DNA of 64,000 nucleotides from Botrytis cinerea B05.10 (GCF_000143535.2 NC_037324.1:1963722-2027721), one strand, 5' to 3'. Positions 11,123 through 23,612 are shown, numbered from the stretch's first letter. Made by a program: numbers and translations. Notes: a model not told the origin generated them from the sequence alone.

Positions 11123-13410
11123 ATGATAGCCCTTTCAGCAGCAAGTGGTAGCCAGGATAAAGCTGAAATCTCGTGTCGATCTTGTCGACAACGTAAATTG
11201 AAGTGTAGTCGCGCAAAGCCAAAATATGATACTTGCTCTAGGCTTCAACACAGATGCGAGTACCCAAAGCGCAAAAGACCTCTAGGGTAAAAGATCCAAT
11301 ACACGAGGGAGAAAGATGCAAGTCCGGGTATGTTAGATGCTCACATCGAGAGGCAATTCATTGATAAACTACAGCAAGTTTTGTGGCCAGTGCCACTCTA
11401 GATGTGCAAGAAAAAACGCCGTCAGTACCTACTACTGTGGTGATCTTGACCTAGACTCGTCTTTCAAATTCGACCCAGGCGTACCAGTGCTTTCACAACA
11501 AAAAGCTCCGACACTGCCCGAGAACTTTGCTGGGCAAGAATTGATTGAGCTAGGTTTGCAGGAAGCTTTGCCAGCACAAGAGCTCATGGATGAACTGTAG
11601 GGGCTCAACTGTCTTTTAGACTTGCACGTAGCTATCAGCTTTACAGACATCATATTTTTTTCGTCCAATTCTACCCTGTCATAACTATGATTCATGAATA
11701 TCGGTATTATACATCATTAACTCGAGCACCGCTTGCGCGGCCACCGATTTGTTTGAGGTATGCGATATGGGCTAGTGCCGCTTCATTGTCAGATGAGTAT
11801 AAAAGCCTCGAAGACCTTCTTTACGGACGTGCACGAAGATACCTAGATGCATCAGACATAAAGGTTAGTTACCAATCGTGAAGCATGCTGATGTAGTATT
11901 GACTCACTTCTAGGGAGAGGTCTTTGTGACTATATACCATGCCCAAACTTGGTGCTTGATTGCAATGTTTGAGGCGAAGAACGCACGTTTTTCCCAATCA
12001 TGGATGAGTTCCGGAAGAGCTGTTCGTTTAGTGCAAATGCTAGGTCTTTATGCTCTCGACGCGGAACGCGAAGACGCTAAACAAGTGTTGCATCCAGCGC
12101 AAGATTGGATAGATCTTGAAGAACGTCAAGGGACTTTCTGGACGGCCTTTTATGGGGATTGATGGGCTAGTGTTCTGACGGGTTGGCCCACTACTATCAA
12201 TGAGAATGAAGTATGAATTGTGCTGTTATCGCAATAATTGACTAGTTTTCTATTTAGATATTAACGAATCTTCCTGTTTCAGAATTATCGTTTAGGTTTG
12301 GGCTAGTAGAAGAGACGAACCCTTTTACTGAGGCTTTCAGCTCCGGAGGACTCGGACAAATATCACCATTTTCTGCACTTTTGTTGGCTACCAAGTTGTA
12401 TGGGCACAATCGAGTGCATCTCAACATCAATAGCCCAAACGAGTGCGTTGAGTACGTCGAGAACGGCGAATTCTGGAAGCGCCATCGACGGCTCGACAAC
12501 GCTTTGTTGAACACATTTCTGTATCTACCAGATAGTTTACGACTTCCGCACGGGATAAATGATATGAATACGGCTTTTGTTTATATGAGTATTCACGCTT
12601 CTTCAATAAATTTACATCAGGGAGCTATTGCTGCTTCAATGAAGCATGGGATTAACCCCGATGTTATTAGACACAGCCAAGTTCGCACTCTCACAGCTGA
12701 ACAGGAGATTACTAATATTATGCAACAAATAGATAACGTGGATGTAGCTCTGGTTAGATCCATATCTCTTCTGTACCACTAGATAATGCTCATTAAATGA
12801 TAGCTGAACTCCTGGACAGGATTCTGTCTCTACGTCGCAGGTGGTGTCAAAGATCAGCAGTCTGATCAAATTTTCGATCAAGGTCTCAGAAATATAAATC
12901 ATCTACTGTCGGCAGTACAACGAATCGGCCAATGACACAAGATTACAGAGCATTTTTATAGACAAAATCGACGAGATATAACTAAAGCAGGACTAAGTGA
13001 ATTTGGAGAAGGCCTCATTTACGGCTATTTTCCCAGACCCAACTCTACCAACCCGATATCTTCAGTGGATGATTCGCGATCTGATTACCGTTAGTTTTCT
13101 ATTCCTGAACAGACCTTGATAAAGCAAAAGATCTCAGACCCAAGGTTTGAAGTTGTTGAGGCTATCTGGGATTTGCCCATAGACTACCCACTACAGTTTT
13201 CAAATATTATACTTTCTACTTCAGCTCCCAGAATTGGCACACGGAGAACATCCACTACTCAAGACACCCTTTCAATTAGGTCAATCGAAAAGATTTCGGA
13301 CTCAATACCTGGCTCAAGCACCAATTCAAATCACAATTTCCACACGCAACCCGCACCACTCTTTCCTATGCGCGAACATGAGCAAGTCTTCGCGAGATCT
13401 GATCGTGGTC
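11123..13410 (+). pseudogene. Zn(II)2Cys6 transcription factor (Fungal_trans domain), decayed
   Basis: The ATG at 11123 opens a frame with a zinc-cluster motif, CRSCRQRKLKC followed by CSRLQHRC. The cysteine expected in the KP-C-DTC position is a tyrosine, so one zinc ligand is lost. A stop follows at 11288, and several stops and a frame change occur in the linker. From about 11690 the fungal-specific regulatory domain is recognisable: the RYAIWASAASLSDEY, HAQTWCLIA and SGRAVRLVQMLGLYAL segments, two plausible introns (11864-11913 and 12211-12257), then ILTNLPVSE. A TGA at 12160-12162 replaces an expected arginine codon, which is a C-to-T change. Further fragments in shifting frames run to about 13410, where transposon copy C begins. 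The gene would have encoded a nuclear DNA-binding activator of about 600-700 residues. It is dead by several independent lesions. Confidence 0.82.
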
Positions 13411-14162
13411 CCCTGTGGTAGCAAAGTTAATATTTTCAACGAAAAGAAATTCAACATAAATCCCTATACAAATTTATATATATATATATATATATATTAT
13501 ATTTATAATATATTCAATTCGTTATTAATGATATAGTTAATCTATTAATAATGAATGGAATCAATATAGAATGAGATTTGTTTAGTATTGATTTTTAATA
13601 GAAAAAAAGAAAATAAGAGTTTTGAAAGGTTTTAGAGATTTCAGAATTCGATGAATATTAGGAAGACAAATAGAAGGGAAATAAATGTAAAAGTTAAATG
13701 AAAAGAGAAAAGTGAATATAAGAATTAGGAAAAAAAGAGAAGCGAGTATAAGAGTTAGAAGGAAAAGAGGAAGTATTAATTGAAAGTTTAAAGAGAATGA
13801 TTATTTATTTCATTTTCAATTTATTCTTTAATTAGAAACTTTATTATTTTATTATATTATATAGAATATATTATTTATATATATTATCTATTTAATTTTA
13901 ATCTATATATTTATATTTATTTCAATTATTAATCGAATTTAATATAAATAAAGTATTAATCATTTGAAACTAGAATTCAAATTGAAATTCAAGAATTTTA
14001 TTAAATCCTTTTGAAATAAAAATTTCTAATTATTTACAAAAGAAAAAGCCTTTTAATCAATACTTTAAAAACGCTTTTTTCAATACATTATAAAAATATT
14101 GAATATTTTCTGGGGCTGACAAAGCGGCCACTTCGTCAATCGCGGATTCTGCCATCACAGGG
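13411..14162 (+). mobile_element. Non-autonomous DNA transposon (CCCTGTG family), copy C
   Basis: 752 bp, the least degraded copy. The left end is CCCTGTGGTAGCAAAG. The right end, read inward, is CCCTGTGATGGCAGAATCC, which gives inverted termini of about 15 bp with few mismatches. The target duplication GTC lies at 13408-13410 and 14163-14165. It inserted at the end of the decayed transcription factor homology. Confidence 0.9.
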
Positions 14163-14799
14163 GTCATAATGAAGGAGCCCCGGGCTTAAATGAATCGCAA
14201 ATGTCAGATTTTGCAATTGAATATCCAGAAAGTCATATTGTTAACCATAACTATTATTTTAAGGACCTTTTTAATCAGTATCAATAGTAATTCAATGAAA
14301 AGTCTTTGTTTGATTATTGCTTCTATATTTTTTGTTGAAAGTCGTCAATCGGCAGCTGATCAAGCATAAAAATGCTTATTTAGAGCTCTCTCATATAAAT
14401 CTTCACAATACAACTAACTCCACCGAAACTATACCTAGTGATTTATACTCTCAGTGGTTATTACTTCCTTACAATTTAATTTAAATTCTGTTTGAGATTC
14501 TGAAATGAAAGAACACAAAAAATCAGTTTAATTTTCTTTGCATCAAATCGGAATTCAACCTTCTTTTTTTCATAAAATAATTCATAAGTTATTTGATGAA
14601 CATTTCCACCATTTCAAAGCGTACTTGACTAATAATCAGGTCAAACAAATGGAATAAGTCAATCCGAATGCTTCCCAAACATAATCATATGTTTAGGAAG
14701 CATTCGGGAGAGCGATGTTATTTTCTAAACAGAAAGTTTATGGATATACGAGTAATTCTGGTCATCTTCTGTAGTAAGACGATGAGCAGTAAAAAGCAA
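14163..14799. other. Intergenic sequence with a strong hairpin
   Basis: No gene is seen. At 14664-14707 there is a 20-nt inverted repeat with a single mismatch and a 4-nt loop (arm CCGAATGCTTCCCAAACATA). The left arm and the preceding bases resemble the right end of the MITE at 5650-6310. The far end is the 3' flank of the alcohol dehydrogenase gene. Confidence 0.6.
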
Positions 14800-15969
14800 C
14801 TATGAAGAACCATTCGTAAAAAGCTCAGGCATGGTGATTATCACCTTCAAGGAGCCATGTTTCGAAGATAACTCAAACGCCTCGTAGGCGTCGTGGATAT
14901 TGTTGAATGCGAAATCTAGACAATAATTAGCGGAATCCAGGTGGAAGAAAATGACACGCACTGTGCGAGACCAAAAAATGAGGATCAATGCTACCTGACT
15001 CCACCATCTTGAGCAAATCAGGTGTGCTAATAGCATCAATAAGTCGAGTCCTTAAACCTAGCAGGAAAGTCAGTGATGATCAGTGTGGCCGAGATATATA
15101 ATATTACAGATATTGCGATTCCATAGCTTTTCCAGGTGAAGCTCGCATGATTCGCCGAAGACACCCAGGCTAGCGATGGTTCCCCCAGCGCCTATCAGAG
15201 CTTGCGCAATCCCGAAAGATTCAACGGTACCCACGGCTTCAATTACCACGTCGAACCCTCTACCCTTGGTTACTGCTAGAGCTGAAGTAATAACAGCATC
15301 CTGTCCTTCGAGAACACTGAACGTATGATCCGCACCCATAGACTTGGCCATCTCGAGCCTGGGATTACCCCTTCCCACCATCACCGTCATTGACGGACCG
15401 AACAGATTCCTAGCCATCTGGAGGATCATCAATCCAATCGGACCAGTCCCTATGATCGCGATGGTTGACCCGGGTTGAATATCACCATTCAGAACACCAC
15501 ACTCATAAGAAGTCGGGACCGTATCTGACAGAGTAACAGCGACTTTCGGGTCGATGCTCTCCGGCAGCGCATGCAGCGAGAATGGGGCATGAGGAATGCG
15601 GACGTACTCGGCCTGTGTGCCATCAATACAATTTCCAAGAATCCAACCACCGGATTCACATTGAGACGGCATCTTCCTACGACAGTAATGGCAGGTCCCG
15701 CAAGACGTAATACAGGAAATAAGAACTTTCTGGCCAACGGTGAAATTCCTGACAGCTACACCGAGAGATTCAATGACGCCAACTCCTTCGTGACCGATAA
15801 TACGGCCCGGAGTGCATGAAGGGACGTGGCCTTGAAGAATGTGAAGATCTGTTCCGCATATTGTGGTATGTAGGACCTTTACGATAGCGTCAGTGGGTTC
15901 CAAAATGACTGGTTTTGGGCGGTCTTCGACCGTGACCTTTCTGTCGCCTGTGTAGATGATAGCTTTCAT
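14800..15969 (-). CDS. Zinc-dependent alcohol dehydrogenase (MDR family)
   Basis: Three exons (15969-15108, 15057-14962, 14915-14800), with introns of 50 and 46 bp, give 357 residues. All phases close. Cys38 (ICGTD) and His60 (GHEG) are the catalytic zinc ligands, and CGTCHYCRRKMPSQC carries the four structural-zinc cysteines. GTGPIGLMILQMA is the Rossmann dinucleotide motif. After the first intron the sequence continues TRLIDAISTPDLLKMVESGSI, and after the second FAFNNIHDAYEAF, both typical of class-III-like and NADP-dependent secondary alcohol dehydrogenases. It should interconvert an alcohol and its aldehyde or ketone in the cytosol; the substrate is unknown. The start at 15969 is the first ATG; the frame upstream has only a TTG. 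A TATAAATA-like box lies about 105 bp upstream on the coding strand. Confidence 0.9.
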
Positions 15970-17581
15970 ATTTGTGTCTCTCTGAAGCACAGGCTGACTG
16001 TGTACCACCAAAAAATCTTCGAGGAAAGGATGTAGATATTGAGTAGTAGGTTATAGTATCGCTTGGCCCGTATTTATAGATAATTTGCCATCTAGATAAG
16101 ATAAAATGTATAAGCCCGGCTCAGAAAGCCCCGCGGGGCGCAAGTGAGCAACAATGACTATTAATTTGGCCAAGATAACGTTGTAACTGTCAGTTAAGCA
16201 TGTAACGTCGAAGAGCAAGGGTAATAAGTACACTACCAATAGTGCGAGTTTGAGCACTGTGTGATGATTCAGGGTCCAAAGCTCGTCAGCCCCTCAAGCA
16301 GGAGTGATAATAAGTGGGTATTCAGCTTGCAATTTTGTCGGATAGGACCTGGAGTGGAAAGTTTGTCTCCGACGTGATGTGACGTGGTTTTCTCAGAGCC
16401 AGCCCTCGACCAATCAGACTAAGTTCCCCTCTGGGGCTAAGTTCAAATCAATGTAGTTTGGTAGAATGCTATTGTTCCACTGTCATCGGGTAGTATTTAG
16501 TAACCTGGTTACAAATGATTAGTATTGATTGTTTTTGGTCTTTGAGAGATCAAAGTTGTTTTGGAGTCGGGAAAATACGCCTCAAAATAAATTTAGAAGT
16601 GTGTGTGAGTTCTCAATCACAAAGGGTGGTTCTAGTATAGCCAATGGTCTATCGATAACGTACCCCATTGTACAAATGTTCGTGTGATTAGGTCCTAAAG
16701 TATGACATTTATAGACCACCTGTACGAACTAAACGTCTATGTTACTTCGCAAAGCCTACTACGGCTCGATGGAACTCACATCCACTGTACGTGCCCTAGT
16801 TTTTGTCTCACCGCTTTTGAAGTCAAGGATTAATTTGCATGGGCAAAATGATTTGATTGATGGTAAATTCAAGGCGGTGAGACAAAAATTGGGATCTGTA
16901 CCTCCGTATAAAAGATCTTGGCACATGCAAGAGATTAATTGTGGACTTGCTTACGGGGCCTAGCCCTTTCGTTACATATCATAATAGAGCTGAATAGTTG
17001 TGACAATCAGATGACGACGGAATCCAGACGAGCTGAACTTTACCTGTACAGATATTCTAATGATTGGGAAAATAGTTCTGTAGACGAACTATCTAGTATA
17101 CTGAATTCTTTTGGTTTTGGTATCAGAATTTAGAGCATACTGTAGTATTGACTGTGTTATTTCCTATGAAGCAGATTATCTATAAATTTTTCACGAGTAA
17201 AGATAAGTTTTGTACAGCGTACCATCAAATAGAAATATAAACATCAAGTAAGGTTAAATAGTTATCCACATGTGATTTTCGTTGTTGATAAGATTACAAC
17301 TTAAATCGACTATGACCCTCAAATTATATTGATATTCAAATCGTTTAATTTAACCCTAATGAATATATATCAGTATTTATTTTTGTACAAAAGTTTCTCA
17401 TATATTCACTCGTCTAATAACTTGAATTGTATATTGACATGGAGAAATAGCATTTACAGATATGAAATGACTATATATCTTGAATCGACAATCAATTCGC
17501 AACCCCACTCCCAAAGTATCAAACCTATTTCTCCCCTGCTATTGCTAAATTTGCTGTGGCCAAACTAAGAGGTTTTGATTG
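15970..17581. other. Long intergenic region between ADH and the ENA ATPase 3' end
   Basis: The first several hundred bases are the alcohol dehydrogenase promoter, with a CCAAT on the plus strand near 16411. A separated 15-bp perfect inverted repeat, TTTTTGTCTCACCGC at 16800-16814 and its complement at 16874-16888, lies further out. Short frames at 16739-16963 and 16939-17133 have no family resemblance and are not called. The right part is the ATPase 3' flank. Confidence 0.45.
16128..16139. promoter_or_regulatory. GC palindrome, possible CreA/Mig1-type site pair
   Basis: GCCCCGCGGGGC is a perfect 12-bp palindrome in otherwise AT-rich promoter sequence, about 160 bp before the alcohol dehydrogenase start. 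Each half matches the SYGGRG consensus known for the carbon repressor CreA, and alcohol dehydrogenase genes are classic CreA targets. Binding here is only inferred. Confidence 0.35.
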
Positions 17582-20500
17582 TCATTCGGAATTGAAATAA
17601 GCTGCAAAAGCTTTTTTCTCCAAGTCATCAACCTGCCCACCTTTCTTCAACATTTGTCTACGGAAGTAGATCCTCTTGGCCCATTTCCAAGACTCCACAC
17701 CAAAAAAAAATAATGTAGCTTCCACAAATACTATGCCCCACTCCCAGGATATTCCAGTATGTTTGAATACTACATGATTAATCGTTGGGATATAGAGAGT
17801 TGGGAATATCGTAACGAAGCCAGCAAAAATAGCCCAGAATAGGAATTGGTTACGCCATACATCGATTGCCCATTGAGTTAAATATTTCTTGCTTTGCGGC
17901 TGCATTCTGAAAAACGAGCGACGCATATTCACCATCTCCCATGCAAGGAAGAGCGCAAACCAGGTAAGACAAACAAAGGTGGTGGCCCTAGCTCGAAAAA
18001 CAGTATCACATTCAGTAGAATAAGAGTTGTTGCAATCGCTACCGAGATTGCCGTCGCCAAAAGCGAACATGACAAGTGAAAAGGCAGAGATGCAGAGAGC
18101 CGCCATCCAAAGACCGTAGACAACCATGTCAAGGAGCACTTCACGGGTGAAAACACCGATTTTGAGAGGGTGAGGTGGGCGTGACATGATGTCTGGGGCA
18201 GGTGCTTCAAATCCGAGTCCCATATCAGGCATTCCTAGTTCTTTGTTAGTTCTATTATAAGTTATGAGGGTGAATTGAGACACGCTCACCGGATGTAATC
18301 ATAATAACCCACAAGATCTCAACCGGAGCAAGAGGAAACACGGATAGATTGGACTTGTCCTTGAACACGAGCCCGATAAGCAGGGTTAACGCCTGGGCAA
18401 CATTCTCAGCAAGAAGATGGAGAATAAATTTTTGAATATTATCAAACATGCGGCGGCCTTCTTCGACAGCGTTAATTATTGATGCGAAATTATCATTCGT
18501 AAGTATAATGTCCGAAGCGTCCTTTGCAACGTCAGAGCCGGCCAGACCCATTGCAATACCGACATCAGCATACTTTAAGGAAGGCGAGTCGTTAACTCCG
18601 TCACCAGTCATCGCAACGAACCGGCCACGTCGATGTAGTGATTCAATCATTCGGACTTTAGTAGCTGGCGAGCATCGTGCGATAACCAGCGGCAAAAGAG
18701 GAAGAGCATCGACCTCATCATTTGACAACTTATCAAACTGCCCAGCCGTCATGACCATGCTCCGTTTTTTATCTTGGGCAATGGCTTCTATATTAGTTGG
18801 CAAAATCCCAACCTGAAGTGCAATAGCTTTCGCTGTACTCGGATGATCACCAGTCAACATGTGCACAGCAATACCTGACGTATGACAAGCAGTGACTGCA
18901 CCTGCAGTTTCAGGTCTGGGAGGATCGTAAAGACCTACAAGCCCACGAAAGACAAGATCAGATTCGATCACAGCTCTCTTAGGGACTTTTAAATCATCGA
19001 CCTTATTAATCAACTCATTACTCGCAAATGCCAAAACACGAAGGCCTTGGCTAGCCAGTGCTTCCACATTATCGAGAATCTGGCCGCGAATCTGTTCAGT
19101 TAATTTGACATTGCCGTTAGCGTAGCGGATAATTGAGCACGACTCTAGGACTCTCTCGACAGCGCCTTTGGTAAAAACCATGGTGTGCTCGGCGCTCTCG
19201 AAAATGACTGACATCTTCTTGATACTAGAATCGAATGGATACTCTGCTTTCTGGGCCCAAATGGGATCATTATCACCAGTCCAGCGGGAGCGATTCCAGT
19301 TAAATCGAGATGCGAAGACCTGAATTGCGATATCCGTTGGGTCTCCGCGTGCTTTCCATTCACCTTCATGTATGTGCAATTGTGCTAAATTTGCAAGAGA
19401 AGCGATATTGAGGAATTGTTCGAGGTCATTGTTATCCTTTAGAAGTTTATCAGGACTGGATACCAGTGCGTCTTTCTCGCTTGATACTTCCTCTTTTATT
19501 TCCTCTCTAGGCGCTGCTTTGCAATAGAATACGTCTCCAATCGTTGGGTCAATAGCATTTTCAGTGGTTCCGACAGAGTATGTGCCCTTGCTTGGAATCC
19601 AAGCTTTCTTGACAGCCATTTTACCTTGAGTCAGAGTCCCAGTCTTATCAGAGCAGATATCTTCAGCGCATTAGCAGAGGCCAGAAATATATCAATGATT
19701 CTTAGCTCACCTGTAATGCCCCCTAAAGCTTCAAGAGAGTCAAGCTTTCGAACTACGACATGACGATCAACCATTCTCCTTGTACCGGCAGCCATAGTTA
19801 TCGTCAAAACCACAATGAGTGACGCAGGAATCATGGAGAGACCAGTGGCAACGGCGTAAATAATAACTTCCCTGTTCTTCGAGAATTTATTCGCACCAAG
19901 GACAATGATACTACACACAATAGCGATTCCAAACAACAACAAAGCAAGCTTAGAAAGCTTCCGTTGCAATGGTGTTCCGATATTTACACCAAGGAACCTA
20001 CCGACGAAGTCGCCTGCAGTGAGTGCTCCTGCCTCTACATATCGATGAGGCTTTGCGCTTCCGTCCTGTTTTCGCTTGACATGGCGTTTTTTGGAGTCCT
20101 CGCTACGAAGAGCAGTAGCAATGGAACCTATCTCAGTAGCCATTCCAGTAGCGTACACAACGCCGCGACCACGTCCTTTTGTTACAGTAAAAGAGCTGTA
20201 CACAATGTTAAGACGATCCCCCGGTCCAGTGTCAGTTTCAAAGGTCGAGTTAGCTTCTTTTTGCACCGGAAGTGATTCGCCGGTAAGCAAGGCTTCATCG
20301 GTATCGAGATTCATAGTCTCAACTAGACTTCACAATTTCAGCGAAAGCTTTGGAAGAATTATGAGAAGGAACACACCGGATATCTGCTGGGATAGTATCA
20401 CCGACTTTTATCTCAACGAGATCTCCAAATACAAGTTCCCGTGTAGGAACAACGATACTGTTCCCATCACGAACAACGCTAGCAGTTGGAGAACTCATAG

Positions 20501-20956
20501 AGCGCAACGAGTCCATTGTTTTCTCAACACTAAACTCTTGGAAGAAGCCTACGGTAATATTTAATGCTATAACGGCAGTAATAACCCCGCCCTCGATATA
20601 GGAACCAATCCCAAAACTGACCGCCATGGCCAGGATCAGCACCTACAGAATTGGATCAGAAAATATTTTGCTAGTATACAGGATGTGACACGCTTAACTA
20701 GAGTCATTGCATTTGCAACTTGTCGGATGAGAATTTTGACTGGAGAAACTCCAGGGCCATCATCGAGCTCATTTTCCCCGTACTTCTCGAGACGAGCTTT
20801 GGCTTCAGAAGCTGTAAGACCACTCTCAAGATTTGCGCCGATTTCATCCAATAGCTGTTCAATTGTCAAACTGTGCGGGAGGTCAGATAACTGCTCGTTT
20901 GCTTGACCAGATACGTGCGAAGTTTCCTCTTTTCTTCTGTCTTTGGCGGCAGTCAT
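17582..20956 (-). CDS. ENA: P-type ATPase, ENA-type sodium/potassium efflux pump
   Basis: Five exons (20956-20699, 20642-20377, 20327-19711, 19660-18290, 18240-17582) with introns of 49-56 bp give 1056 residues, close to the usual ENA length. All phases close. Landmarks in order are: the cation-ATPase N-terminal domain; TGES at 190-193 (actuator); MIPASL in the fourth membrane helix, a form typical of the fungal IID group; DKTGT with the phosphorylated Asp385, rebuilt across the 19710-19661 intron; FTKGA in the nucleotide domain; MTGDGVND near residue 733; and C-terminal membrane helices. Such pumps sit in the plasma membrane and expel sodium or potassium at alkaline pH or high salt. Three PacC-type sites lie upstream. 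No lesion is seen, so it is probably a working gene inside a repeat-rich region. Confidence 0.93.
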
Positions 20957-21787
20957 TATTTTAACAAAGATTTTGGTGAAACCAAGTGAAAGTTGTATTG
21001 AAAAGTTGATTGTTTCTCAGCAGCTGCTTGCGATATCGAATGAGAGATCTTAGAGACGCGTATGAGTATATCGAAAGCTTTAATTCGCATCAGTGATGTA
21101 GAATTAAAAAATTGAAGAGCAGGAATTTACTTTGTAGGTTTTATATACGCTCAATTAGAGCTCACCAATCGTCATACCCTTGGCATGGTCATTTTTGATC
21201 TATCTTAGCACCTTGGCATCTTGGCACCCAGGCATTGCATCTAGGCGCCATGCCTAGGCATGACAACGAGGGGAAAAATGAATGGGCATGCTGAGAAATT
21301 AGTAGGAGCTACAAAAGAGGTGCATTGAGACTAGCTAAATGATTGGAAGTTGTAAAGTTCGTCAAGCCATCCCGTCGTACAAACTGGTTCCAGAAACAGC
21401 AAGATGCATTGCGCTGAAACAAAGAATATCTATCTCGCTCTTTGAATCGGAAAAAGAACACAAGAATAGATCTCAATGAATAGATCATTTTATTATTTCT
21501 GTATTGAATTTATATGCTCTGTTACATGAAGTAAAGTGAGTATCAAATCACATCTCAATTTTAGAGGATTTGATGTTGATTTTTCCATTTAGGGCTCCAA
21601 GTCGGCCCAGAAATTCGACATCTCATCAGGATAAAGTTCGTATATATTTTACGTGATACCAAGTATATTTTATATGTTTAAGATGCTTCCAAGAGGCTCT
21701 ACGTTATCATTGGGCCGATCCGCAAGTGCCAAGTGCCTTGAAAAACTTACTCGGCTTTTTTCAGGTTTTATTTTTGACAACTGATCC
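20957..21787. other. ENA ATPase promoter region
   Basis: Upstream sequence of the minus-strand ATPase. A TATATAAAACC box (coding strand) lies near 21138-21148, about 190 bp from the ATG. GC-rich repeated CTTGGCA units follow at 21179-21225, with a 14-bp perfect palindrome, CATGCCTAGGCATG, at 21249-21262. The far end abuts transposon copy D. Confidence 0.5.
21179..21225 (-). promoter_or_regulatory. Cluster of three PacC/Rim101-type GCCAAG sites
   Basis: CTTGGC occurs at 21179-21184, 21212-21217 and 21220-21225, which is GCCAAG on the ATPase coding strand, 220-270 bp before its ATG. The PacC consensus is GCCARG, and fungal ENA genes are known alkaline-pH targets of this pathway. Occupancy is inferred, not shown. 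Confidence 0.5.
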
Positions 21788-22505
21788 CCCTGTGGTGGCA
21801 AAGTTCATACTTTCGATGAAAAGAAATTCAATATAAATCCCTATACAAATTTTTATATATATATTATCTTTATAATATATTCAATTCATTAATAACGATA
21901 TAATCAATTTATTAATAATGAATGAAATCGATATAGATTGAGATTCATTTAGTATTGATTTTTGATAGAAAAAAGAAAATATAGGCTTTGGAGGGTTTTA
22001 GAGATTTCAATATTCGATAAATATTAAAAAGATTAATAGAAAAAAAGTGAGTATAAGAATTAGATAAGAAAAAGGGAACAAGTATAAGAGCTAAAAGATA
22101 GAAAGGAGTGAATATAAGAATTAAAAAAAGAAGGGAAAGTATTAACTGAAAATTTAAAAAGGATTATTCATTTCATTTTCAATTTATTCTTTAATTAAAA
22201 GTTTTATTATTATATTATATTATATAGAATATATTGTTTATATATATTATCTAATTAACTTTAATTTATATTTATTTCAATTATTAATCAAATTCAATAT
22301 AAATAAAATATTAATCATTTTAAATTAGAATTCAAGAATTTCATTAAATCTCTCTAAAATAAAAATTTCTAATCATTCATAAAAGAAAAAGCCCTCTAAT
22401 CAATATTTTAAAAATACTTTTTTCAATATATTATAAAAATATTGAATATTTTCTAGGACTAATAAAGCGGCCACTTTATTAATCACGGATTCTATCACTA
22501 TAGGG
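21788..22505 (+). mobile_element. Non-autonomous DNA transposon (CCCTGTG family), copy D
   Basis: 718 bp. The left end is CCCTGTGGTGGCAAAG, and the right end carries the AAAGCGGCCACTT block and ends in TATAGGG. The target duplication TCC lies at 21785-21787 and 22506-22508. It inserted about 830 bp upstream of the ENA start. Confidence 0.88.
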
Positions 22506-22674
22506 TCCGAGACATAATGATAATGAATTGAAGTTAATAATCTCCATCAAAAAATATTAAAACATAGGTTCTAATTACTTGTTGAAACATGTGAGAAACA
22601 TATAATGTATATAGTAATCTTAATAAATTCGTACGAAGATGATTTTTCGAATCAACTCAACATCTTTCACTAGT

Positions 22675-22824
22675 CGTCGGGGAAAAAGAATTTTTCAGAC
22701 TGTGGATTCATAATAGCTTTTTTTATTTTTTTCTTATTTTTGAAATATATAAAGTTTAAATTTTATTTCTTTTATCTTTATAGAAGCCAGCCCTTAAATC
22801 CCTGATCCTCGCTACGCTCGAGAT

Positions 22825-22825
<1 letters not shown>
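22675..22825 (+). mobile_element. 3' end of a non-LTR-like retroposon, copy 2
   Basis: Inverted partner of 9628-9787, reading CGTCGGGG, then CAGACTGTGGATTCATA, then CCTCGCTACGCTCGAGATTT straight into a TAA array. There is no coding frame; only the 3' part of the presumed element remains or is recognisable. Confidence 0.6.

Positions 22826-22883
<58 letters not shown>
22826..22883. repeat. (TAA)n array, tail of the adjacent retroposon
   Basis: About 58 bases of perfect TAA units directly after the conserved CTCGAGATTT end. The polarity relative to that end is the same as in the TTA array at 9458-9624. Confidence 0.95.
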
Positions 22884-22884
<1 letters not shown>

Positions 22885-23339
22885 TAATTCTCTTTTCTTA
22901 TTCTCTTTCTAATTCTCGCTTGCATAATCTAACAACTTACTAATTAAGGATATTGAGATTTCGATTTGATAATTGATTAGATTTATAATAAGATATCTAT
23001 ATTGATATATAACTTTATAATTAGAATTTAAAAAATAATAAGAATAATATATTTGAAAAGTATATAACAAATTTCAATAGAATATATCTTTATTAATTAA
23101 CTTATATATCTTCAAAAGATTATATATTAAATTGAAGTTTCAAAATTCCTTATTAATCGAAACAATCCTATTCTAATATCGATATATCACTTATAATCAA
23201 TTAGAAGGGATTTTGTAAATCTACAAATATGAAAATGACCTACTATATAGATATATGATTACATAATACATGAGTACATTTCCACTTCGTTTGCTTCTAC
23301 GAATCCGTAATATTAAATTTTTTAAAGATTTCAAAAATA
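22884..23339. other. AT-rich intergenic sequence
   Basis: Nothing recognisable between the TAA array and the hexanucleotide array. Confidence 0.4.
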
Positions 23340-23522
23340 TTATTTTTATTTTTATTTTTATTTTTATTTTTATTTTTATTTTTATTTTTATTTTTATTTT
23401 TATTTTTATTTTTATTTTTATTTTTATTTTTATTTTTATTTTTATTTTTATTTTTATTTTTATTTTTATTTTTATTTTTATTTTTATTTTTATTTTTATT
23501 TTTATTTTTATTTTTATTTTTA

Positions 23523-23553
<31 letters not shown>

Positions 23554-23581
23554 TTTATTTTTATTTTTATTTTTATTTTTA

Positions 23582-23612
<31 letters not shown>

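Noticed and set aside
16739..17133. Two overlapping frames of 74 and 64 codons
   Set aside because: No recognisable domain, and splicing does not join them into a plausible protein.
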